A DNA stretch of 24,305 nucleotides from Chromera velia (taxonomy: Eukaryota; Sar; Chromeraceae): NCBI GenBank assembly GCA_018398765.1, contig JAHBMJ010005966.1, positions 1-24,305 of the forward strand. The letters are read 5' to 3'. The notes under the pieces are model-generated. The model was not told where the DNA came from, ran no database searches, and saw only the letters and a list, made by a program, of their open reading frames with translations. Shown piece after piece: positions 1 through 8,500 of this stretch. How positions within the stretch are numbered: the stretch's first letter is position 1; each line of letters opens with the position of its first letter. A program made the translations under genes and the position numbers.

Positions 1-479
1 AATAGATCTTCTTGAGACAGTCGGCTAAAGCTTTGGAACCGCTTCTAGGCATGCACTTATAATTCGAGTCGTGATACTCCTTGTATGTCCTTGTTTATAA
101 TGATGTGAGGGTTCGGTATGCGTGCTTATCATAGTGTTCTAGGGGGAAGACCCGCATAATAATTACCCGTGACGCAAGTTTAAGTGTGCATGCCTGTCGT
201 CAGCTACCTCCCTGCCACCTTCGTCAGCTGCCTCCCTGCACCAACGTCATACTCGACTACACTCGACATGCCAGCTACACAGGTGAGTGTCATATTTCTG
301 TTTCACCGTCTCCTCCTTCTCTTCTGTCTGCTCTATTTTTTCCGTCTCCTCCCTCCGTCTTGCCAGTTGCATGCCTCCCTGCCATCTTTGTTCAAGGTGT
401 GTCACTTCACGTTTGCTGGCTTTCATGCCATGCGGGCCTTGTTTTAACCTGTCCTGCTCTAGCTAGCCTGCCCTGAGTT
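1..479. other. Non-coding stretch, pyrimidine-rich
   Basis: No gene is supported. The top strand is rich in C and T from about 190 to 470, which keeps frames open by composition alone. Two nearly identical ~21-base units (CGTCAGCTACCTCCCTGCC type) sit in tandem at about 198-242. Nothing protein-like was seen on either strand. Confidence 0.5.
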
Positions 480-985
480 AGCCTGGCCGCCCTGCTGCGT
501 GCCTTACTCTGTACGCCCGGCCTTTCCCTGCCTTTCCTCAACCTTCCTTGCCCCAGCCTACCTTGCCTCAACCTGTCCTGCCTCAGCCTCAGGCTGCTCT
601 GATCCAGTTTGTCCTCCCTCTGTTTGCCCCTACTTTAAGGCTACTTAGGTGTTCCTTGCCTCAGAGTGCCTCAGCTTACCATGCTTCAGCCTGCAGTCCC
701 ACCTTTATGTACCTCTCCTGGGGCCCTGCCCCTGCCTCAGCTTACCCTGCCTCAGCCTTTGCCTCACCCTAACCTGCTCTTCCTCGCCTGCCCTACCTCT
801 GCTCTCCCTGTCTCATCCTGCCTTGGCCCAGCTTGCCTTAATTGCGTTAGCTTACCCTGCCTCAGCCTGCCCTGCCTCTTCCTCAGCCTGCCCTACCTCT
901 GCCTCACCTTACCCTGCCTCAGCCTACCCCGCCTCAGCCTGCTCTGCCAGCTTGAGCCAGGCTGCCCTGTCTTGCCATGCCTCAA
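480..985 (+). repeat. Degenerate tandem repeat of a CCTGCCTCAG-like decamer
   Basis: From about 480 the sequence is a run of diverged units around CCTGCCTCAG, CCTGCCCTG and CTTACCCTGC. Units repeat roughly every 10 to 20 bases to about 985. All three top-strand frames stay open over much of it and translate to Leu/Pro/Ser/Ala-rich low complexity, so these open frames are by-products of the repeat and not genes. Similar GCCTCAG units recur briefly at about 13843-13890. Confidence 0.7.
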
Positions 986-1148
986 CTCTTACCAGATTGC
1001 TTTCTCAACAGGCCTCCTCAATACTGAGGGCGATGAAACTGTCCTTTGTATACCTAAACTGTGTTATTAACTTATGTTGATTGATTGATATTACACAATC
1101 CTAGACACAATCATTATATAAATTATATTGTAAGGGCTAGGTCTTCTA

Positions 1149-1207
1149 GGGAGGGGGGGGAAGTTTGCAACCGGCTAGCATCTGAGGGGGGGGAGTGGGG
1201 GGGGGGG
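1149..1207 (+). repeat. G-tracts (potential G-quadruplex)
   Basis: Three runs of eight or more G lie within about 60 bases, separated by short A/T-containing spacers. This could form a G-quadruplex on the top strand or could be an assembly-sensitive homopolymer. A C-rich counterpart occurs at about 17502-17537. Confidence 0.6.
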
Positions 1208-1994
1208 AAATTGTGAACCATCCGGTTATAAAAAAAATTGGAACAGCCCCATAATCTAGTGTTCTGCATGCACGCTCACGTTATATGGCTTATTGCTTCT
1301 TCATCCTGTGCGCCTTAGTTGTAAGATTATTAAAAGGAAAAAAAGATGCCTGCCGGTGGAGCTATTACCTGTCTCATCAACGCTAGCATCAACACAAACT
1401 GCCAAATTTTGCTAGCAATTTTGTATGTGCTAGAAAACCCGTTCCTAGCATCCCCTTCGCTAGTCAAACTTGGCAGCACGTTAAAAAACCCAGACCGCAG
1501 ACTGTACAAGTACTACTTGTGTTATCCGTAGGGCTTCAAGAATGTAGGCTTTAACATCATCTGTATCCTAGTGTTTCCGCTTGCATACGGTCACACAAAC
1601 GCGGCTGGATCGTTTAAAACGACTGCTCCTCGACTTATTCAGCGATTATAAGCTCGAAAGCCTAGTCTGGCAACGACTCCGGCTCTTTAACTCCCAACAA
1701 GAGTGACTGATTAGCGTTCTTAGAGCGCATGTATTAGCAACATTCTAGTCCTTTCAGGACTATATCATGAAAGACGTCTACCGAATCGATAGTTATCTAT
1801 TGTGGTCTGATCTCCATATCTCGCTGGATTGCGTCCTAGACTCTAGACTGGAGGTAGTCTTTCCATACAAATTGTCAGCATGGTTTCGAGATAAACATAG
1901 AATCCCATCTTCCGTGAGTCTCCAGTCGCATAAAAAAAAGACCAACCAACCAGCTTGTGAGCTATAGTAAAAGCGAGCAGTCGAACAGGTCAAA
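1208..1994. other. Unassigned AT-rich stretch without a gene
   Basis: Only short open frames occur and none resembles a known family. The tetramer CTAG is frequent at 1375-1470. The stretch leads into the decayed coding sequence at 1995, so it may be the rest of the same old element, but no domain could be recognised. Confidence 0.35.
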
Positions 1995-2340
1995 ATGATG
2001 AACATTCAGGAAATTCGGTTAATGGCCGGCTTCGACTACCAAACACCGGCTTCGTGGGACGCCGATCTGCTTCGCCAGTACTTAAGAGCCAAGGGAGTAT
2101 CGGTCAACCTAGAGCCTACGCTTAATCCGCAGCAGTTTGAAGCTAGCATAGAAACAGACCTAGAAGCGGACTCGGACTAGGAGATTGAAAAGATCCTAGA
2201 TTTTGACGAAAGGCGTACTAGGTAGAACGTTTGGTAGAAAGACTATCCACTAGGTAACAAAAACCCTCAATGGAGCCCTACAGCTAACTTTTAAGGGATA
2301 GGCGATCGACTACTGATCGAATACCACCACAAGATCCGAA
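1995..2340 (+). pseudogene. Decayed chromodomain, probably from a retroelement
   Basis: An open frame from ATG at 1995 to a TAG at 2178 encodes 61 unrecognised residues. In the same frame after that stop comes EIEKILDFDERR. A one-base shift then gives VExLV, and the original frame resumes with KDYPLGN, a WSPTANF stretch and LLIEYHHK. The order EIEKIL, VEYLV-like, KDYP, W-x-P-x-x-N-[LF] and LIEEY is that of a chromodomain, most like those at the C-terminus of chromovirus (Ty3/gypsy) integrases. At least four in-frame stops and one or two small indels show that it is dead. No integrase core is recognisable upstream, so the parent element remains an inference. Confidence 0.6.
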
Positions 2341-2420
2341 AAGATGTTTAGCTGCTTGATGAACAGCTTCGGCTCATAGACTTTGATAAATAAAAAGAAG
2401 AAGAAAGCTCACGACCAAGC

Positions 2421-2876
2421 TTGTCGACAGTTAAGATAGAGCCTCAGGCAGAGGTAGAATCTATCTTATTGAGGTCAGGACCTCCAGAAAAACCTAGTTA
2501 CAAACCTGAGTCACTAGCTGACTGGACAGTGTCACCTAACTCTGAGCTGGCAACATTCTTTCAGATGTCCATCCCACCATATCTCCAGTTACAACTGGCT
2601 CAGTTATATCCTGTCTTAACATCTTTGCTCGCTTCAAGCAGTTATGATGAAAGCATGATGACAGCGGCTCAACGTTCCCCAAACTATCGAACACGGTCTA
2701 ACACGTATGATCCAAGCCACCGCTCTTCCCACGTCACGGCACCAACGCTGACGACAGGCTCCATAAGAACAGTGAAGAGACGGTCTCCCCCGGTTGAACA
2801 GAGAAAAGGCCTTGCTGCCCCACGGCCGCTTTCTCCTCAGTGGATCACAGTCCGACGACGCCAACCAAGCTTATAA
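2421..2876 (+). CDS. Open frame of unknown status
   Basis: About 151 codons stay open from a TTG at 2421 to a TAA at 2874-2876. The first ATG in the frame is near 2565. The translation is of mixed composition, with PPYLQLQLAQLYPVL and a basic C-terminus (VKRRSPPVEQRK), and is not low complexity, but I recognise no family. The stop codon abuts the first base of the direct repeat at 2877. It may be the tail of the same old retroelement as the chromodomain relic just upstream, or a chance frame. Confidence 0.2.
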   Translation: MSTVKIEPQAEVESILLRSGPPEKPSYKPESLADWTVSPNSELATFFQMSIPPYLQLQLAQLYPVLTSLLASSSYDESMMTAAQRSPNYRTRSNTYDPSHRSSHVTAPTLTTGSIRTVKRRSPPVEQRKGLAAPRPLSPQWITVRRRQPSL

Positions 2877-3404
2877 AGTCTTTCTGTATAGGTATGACAA
2901 AATTGCCTAATTGAGTGCTTGCGTGCACTCCATGTGTGTCTATATGCCGACGCGCACTGAGCTGTTTGACCGTCTATACTAATTCGTACCCATGCATGCA
3001 TCTCCTTTTCTTTTCATCTTTCTCTGGCCTCTTGTTGCCAAATTTGAGTATGTTTCTGGTTATAAGGTTAAAAAAGAAGACCAAAAACATCGCCTTGAAT
3101 ATTATTCCGGGTGAGACCGCGCCTTGGTGTAACTTTTTAGGCTAAAACATAATGTAGAAAATGTAGTATGAGTCAGGTGTGTGGGCTGAAGAGCAAGAGA
3201 GAATGACTTTTTTCAATTTATGTCTTCAATCCAGGTCCTTGCAGCAAGCTCTATCTGGCTTGTGCTGCTTTCTGGGTCTTTTTGCAACCGTTTCCATCTT
3301 TCTGTGCTTAGTGAGAAGCTTAGATGAAAATGTGACTTGCGTCTTTATATGCCTTTCTGTGCTTTTGTTTCTTCCTCACCAATGCATGCGCCTCTCTGTT
3401 TGCA
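2877..3404 (+). repeat. Direct repeat, copy A (~528 bp)
   Basis: This copy begins AGTCTTTCTGTATA and ends CCTCTCTGTTTGCA. It matches copy B at 4150-4667 over its whole length, with scattered substitutions and a few small indels; the CCCATGCATGCATCTC and TTGCCAAATTTGAGTAT segments are shared exactly. Open frames inside it do not look like genes and are not conserved between copies. If the terminus is drawn at TGTATA, both copies run TG...CA as LTRs do. Confidence 0.85.
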
Positions 3405-4149
3405 GGCATCCAACTTATCAGACTGCCAGTCTTCCTGTTGATTGGCAGCTGCTGACTGCTAACGGGTCAAGCATATGAATGTTCATGCCTAGGCAAAACA
3501 AATATAGAAAGAAAACATGGTCATCCAAGGTCAAGCTTAGGGTGAAAAGTGTCCGGATGGCTCAAAACATACATTTTTCCATACAAACTCTATTTATTAT
3601 TAAGACTTCCCAAGTGTTGTGCATCTCTCAAATTTAAAGGTAGCTGAGGTCGAGCCTCAAAGTTCTGTGTTTCAATGCATCTAGGAGGGAATATTCGTTT
3701 GCAGATTCCTTTGGTTTGCTGATTTTTCTCTTACATGTGCGAAAATGTATTTTGTCTGTTTTCTCCAGTTTTCTGGCCTTCCTCCCCCCTCCCTGCTGTG
3801 CACCCCCCCTCCCTTCTCTTGAAGGGCCTTTTTTTTTTGTGGTTTGGCTGATATCCCGTCCCCCTCCATATGTGCAAGACCAAGACACAAAGCAGATTCC
3901 TTTTCTTTATGGTGAGTTGTCTTGTTTTGCTTTAAATGACTGTGCATGGGTCTGAAGAGCAGAATGAAGGGCAGCTGGTTGCCTCGGGGAGCAACTGAAT
4001 AGCTGATTGTAAGACAACAATGAGGTAAGAGAGGACGTCTCTTTTTTTTTCATATGTTTCACTTAATCAATCATCCGGCTACCTGATGTGCTCGGACGGC
4101 TGCTAGTTTAGATTTTAGCATGAGCTTGGGAATTCTCAATAATAAATAG
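3405..4149. other. Spacer between the two direct repeats
   Basis: These 745 bases separate the repeat copies. They contain a C-rich/T-rich patch at about 3770-3840 and no recognisable coding domain. I saw no clear tRNA primer-binding site immediately after copy A and no strong polypurine tract immediately before copy B, so an LTR-type interior is possible but not supported. Confidence 0.4.
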
Positions 4150-4667
4150 AGTCTTTCTGTATACGTGTGACAAACTTGCCCGACTGGTTGCTTGCGTGCA
4201 CTCTATGTACTGACGCGCACTGAGCTGTTTGACCGTCTATGCCAATTCGTACCCATGCATGCATCTCTTTTTCGTTTCATCCTTGTATGGCCTCCTGTTG
4301 CCAAATTTGAGTATATTTCTAGTTAGAAGGTTAAAAAAAAATATCAGAAACATCACCTTGAATATTATTCCGGGTGAAACCGTGCCTTTGTATAACTTTT
4401 TAGGCTAAAAAATAATGCAGAAAATGTAGTATGAGTCAGGTGTGTGGGCTGAGGAGCAAGAGAGAATGACTTTTTTCAATTTATGTCTTCAATCCAGGTC
4501 CTTGTAGCAGGCTCTATCTAGCTTGTGCTGCTTTCTGGGTCTTTTTGCAACCGTTTCCATCTTTCTGTGCTTGGTGAGAAGCTTAGATAAAAATGTGACT
4601 TGCGCCTTCATGCGCCTTTCTATGCTTTTGTTTCTTCCTCACCTATGCATGCGCCTCTCTGTCTGCA
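4150..4667 (+). repeat. Direct repeat, copy B (~518 bp)
   Basis: Second copy of the unit at 2877-3404, same orientation, beginning AGTCTTTCTGTATA and ending CTCTCTGTCTGCA. Similarity stops abruptly at the terminal CA, after which the sequence becomes AT-rich (TATATAAATTTTA). Confidence 0.85.
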
Positions 4668-5347
4668 TATATAAATTTTATTTATTTAGCAGTATTTGCT
4701 AAAGCTACACTAGTCTATTTCAGTTGACTAGTACAGAAATTTCAATTTGTATTTAATAACTTGAACCATATATAGTCTATAGCCTAAAGTCTAGAATGTA
4801 CCAAATATGTTTTAATTTCAACTTTCTTTTATTATTTTTCTTTGTTTCCCTATAAATATATCATTACATGCCCTCTCAATCCAGAGTCAATTGACACGGC
4901 CGGTTTTTTTTGGTTAAATTTTTGAGTCAGCCACATAATGTTCACTAAACTTTTTCAGTACGTACAGGTATTCACTGGCACACGCGGTTGTTCTGCTATT
5001 TTCTCGATCTTCCTTGAGTCAATGGTCCGCGGACAATGGACAATGGGATTTTGCTGGATGTGCATGACAAATTTATGACGGATGAACAGAATGAATTAAA
5101 GCAAAAAAACTGAACATACAAACAGACTTTCAGCAGACAACGAAAGTAGAGCAGAATCTTTTTCACTCGGTCCAAGCGGACGTTTTTACTTGATCGATAC
5201 CCTTCGTACTTCTCTCTCCTTCTCAATTTCTTTTAATTCGAATTGTTGCGCCGAGTCAAACAGAAAACAATGTGTTCTTCTCACGGGCGGATTGCGAGGG
5301 AGGCCGCTTCTTCTTTCCATCCACGTCTGTCATCTAATTCGTGACGT
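4668..5347. other. AT-rich intergenic stretch
   Basis: No gene seen. The sequence is AT-rich to about 5000 and then becomes mixed. It lies downstream of the acyltransferase gene and should include that gene's 3' UTR on the minus strand, but no poly(A) signal could be fixed with confidence. Confidence 0.4.
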
Positions 5348-5920
5348 CTACTGTTTTGAATTACCATGCACGGCTCCTCGTTTCTTCACACCCGCTGCAG
5401 ACACAGAAGAAGAAATCGCCCCCTGATTGCGCATATGGCTATGACTACACTCACCACCATGACGATGGGAGTGCCCATGACGATTTCTACCATCCCGCCC
5501 GCCATCACTGTCGCTCTCTCCTCCCCCTCCGTCTGAGGAGACAGACCTCGACTCCCTCACAGAGCTCTGAGAGGAGAGGGACAGAGGAGTCGAAACATCA
5601 GGACCGTCTCCCGACACGCACACAGGCGCACCCTCAGAAGCCTTTTGCACTGCAATCGCACGACGGGGATCGAACGCCAAGAGATCCTCAGCGCTCTCTT
5701 TCTCCTTACCCTTCGTGTCACCCCCTTTTCCTCCTTTCCCCTGTCTCCGGCTGTCCTCCAGCTCTTCCCACCCCTCTGGCAGAGCAGAGAGGGGAATCAG
5801 AGACCGCACGAATTCGTCTGGGTCCTGTCTGGTGCCCTGCACCACCGCTCTCTCGAGTGCCGAGGTCTTGTTGCCGAACACAAACCATAACATGTTGCCT
5901 AGGCAGGCACCCAGAGAGCA
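5348..5920 (-). CDS. Acyltransferase exon 14 (C-terminal exon)
   Basis: Acceptor CTGTTGTTGCAG, phase 0; 190 codons to a TAG stop at 5350-5348. It begins [20 protein letters not shown], continues with a charged/Ser-rich stretch and ends with a His-rich cluster, [15 protein letters not shown]. No known domain. The frame is open and in phase, but a short 3' intron cannot be ruled out. Confidence 0.6.
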   Translation of the reverse strand, partial: CSLGACLGNMLWFVFGNKTSALERAVVQGTRQDPDEFVRSLIPLSALPEGWEELEDSRRQGKGGKGGDTKGKEKESAEDLLAFDPRRAIAVQKASEGAPVCVSGDGPDVSTPLSLSSQSSVRESRSVSSDGGGGESDSDGGRDGRNRHGHSHRHGGECSHSHMRNQGAISSSVSAAGVKKRGAVHGNSKQ

Positions 5921-8464
5921 CTGCAACAACAGGGACCAACCAATGCAGATGGATTGCGTTTTCCTTTTTCGCTTTCACTATCTCACAGACAGTCATACAA
6001 ACACAAAGACACACACGGAGAAGGGAACAGTGAAACCATGAAAGCGATATAGAGCACAAACTTGTTCGCTTCCTCGTGGCGCAAGCAAGGGTGAAGAGGC
6101 ACCAAAAGCGACCAGAAGCGCCACAAAGCCGGGACCGAAAGAAGAAAAATGAAGGACAAATCAATGAGAAACAAAATGCACGGGAGGTTCTCCTCGATCC
6201 ATTCGAAAGAAACCACGGAACGTCTAGAGCGCAAAATGGAGAGTCGCATTGAATGAGACCAAAAAGAAACTCAATCAAGTCACAAGGCAATGAACAACAG
6301 ACTCTAGCTCACTCCATTCACTTCCCTCCCACCACTCACTCACTCACTGACTGACGGACCCGATCTACTTCCACGCCCTCACAGCAAGGAGCCATTGCCC
6401 AACATTCCCCGAACATCCAGCAGTGCGCCCCCCACATGCATGCAAAAGGGGCCAGGAGAGTCCGCAGGACCCAGGGGAACGAAGCCAATTCATCCTCTTC
6501 GTCATCGTCCTCCTCCTCCTCTTCCCCTTTCGCATCACTTGTCTTCTTCTCAGCTTCCTCCGTTTTTCTTTCCTCTTCCTTCTGCTCTCCTTTCGACTTT
6601 TCTCCTCCTTTTTTCTCGGTGCTTGCAGAGACTTTGTATGACCTTTCAAGGGTTTTGGCTGTCTTTCCCTCCTTCCCCTCCTCTCCGTCTGTCTTCCCTG
6701 AAGATGGCGCCTTGATTTCCTCTCCCTTCTGTCTGTTCTGTTGAAGCCACCCTCTGCCTCCGGGTCTGCAGGCAGGCGAGAAGATCGAGGGAGGAAGCCG
6801 TGAAGGCGCGGGGAAAGAGAATGACTTTTGTGATGAAACGAAGCGGTTCATGTTCAAGGAAAGAAGGAAGTATGTGGAGAAAGGGAACATTCACAAGAAC
6901 CAAAAGCAAATGGAAGTCTCCCCGCTTCCTCCCTCAGTGGACCAAATGACACAAGAAACTCCCGCAGGGGCACGCACCGTTCCCTCGGAGAGCAGGGGGC
7001 TGGCGTGTCTCTCTCTATTGAAACTTCTTCTCTGCGTCTCTTTCTTCGTTCTTTTCTTCCCCCTTCTCTCAGAGACGAACGATTAAACTGACCTGAGGGT
7101 ATCATACTCTGTGATTCCGCTGCCGACCAGCGCGAGCTGTCGAGTCTGCAACACACGGGCTCATGAGGCCAGCCAGAAGTGCATAAATAATATTTTTCCA
7201 GAGGAGTCTGTCTGTCCACTAACTTTTGGTAAACCCTTCCAGGAGATGTCCCTCCCTCGTACACATGCAGGAGGAAGAAGCGAGGACCAAAAAAGCAGAC
7301 GAAAGCAGAAATGAGACACACCCCGAAATGAAGAGAAAACTGTGGGCAGGCGCAGGGCAGTAGGAAAAAAGAGACAGAGAGAGAGGGGGGGCGGGAGGGA
7401 ACACGGGATGTTGAAGAAAACGAGAGAGAAAAGCAAAATGCAAAAGCACCACAAAAGAAAGAAACGGCAATCACACGAATACTCGAGAAAGGGAAGAACG
7501 ACAGGATGGATGGATGAATGAAGTATGGAAATGAAGAAGCCGTGAAAGCAAACAGTTGAAAAAGTCAAATCTGCGCTTGAGACCAGCCCGGCATCGTGCC
7601 TGCAGTGCCCCTTTTTCCCTCAATCTAGCCTCTCGTCATGTACACAGAGAAACACACAAACTTTCAACGAAAAAAGATTTTTGACTGACAATCATTGCAA
7701 CCAGAATGCACAGATGGATGACATCGAGGAGAATCATGACTCCCGACAGCCACGCACAGGCGCTCCTCCACGCAACCAGAGCCCCCACCACTCTCCTGCG
7801 CATTCCCACCAACTGGACGGCTCGACGGAGGAATTGTTGCTTGCCTCCAAAAAGAGGAGTCAGCAGTCGGAGCTGCAAAACATAAAAAGAAATTGATCGT
7901 GCATGTGTGTTCGCGTGTGTGTGTGTTCGCGCGCGCGCGCGTGTATGTGTGTATGGGCGTGTGTCGATTGACGGACACATTCTCTCTTTCGTACTCGCCT
8001 TTGAAAAAAGTCCAAATTCAGAGCATTTACCCTTTCAAATCGAGTCAGAAAGAACGAAAACAAACCGACTCTCAAAGGAGGAAGAAAGAGGGACGACGGA
8101 GACAACGATGGTATCAAAAAGAAATTGCCTGAAAACACGTGCGCAAACCAACGAACCAATCATCAACACACGAACCGACTCACCCAGAAATGGACTGCGC
8201 ACATGAGGACGGAGATGAGCAGGCCGAGAAAGGAGAAGATCAAAAAGTGAAGAAACGCCCGATGGTTCAGGAGACCTGCAACAACAACAATAAAACGAAC
8301 AACAACAACAACAAGAGCAAGGGCAGTCGCGAGCAGCGAGAAGGATGAAACCACTTTCTTTACTGATGATTTTGTATCAACGATTCACATACGCCACCAT
8401 CCCAACTCTTGCCGTGATCACCGACTTCAAACCTGCGGATGTGTTATATTGAGGAGACTTGCAC

Positions 8465-8500
<36 letters not shown>

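Noticed and set aside
184..1080. Overlapping Leu/Pro/Ser-rich open frames at the left end
   Set aside because: They are open only because the decamer repeat and CT-rich sequence lack stop codons; they overlap in several frames.
2218..2240. A nonsense codon at the cage tryptophan of the relic chromodomain, matching the one in the LINE
   Set aside because: On closer reading this part is frame-shifted (VExLV is in another frame) and a few bases appear deleted, so the TAG there is not a simple change of the Trp codon.
3179..3478. 99-codon open frame inside direct repeat A
   Set aside because: The frame runs past the end of the repeat and is interrupted in copy B, so it is not conserved as a gene.
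6365..6909. Several long plus- and minus-strand open frames overlapping acyltransferase exon 13
   Set aside because: They are Ser/Pro/Arg-rich shadows of the purine-rich exon. Only the minus-strand frame that joins neighbouring exons in phase was kept.
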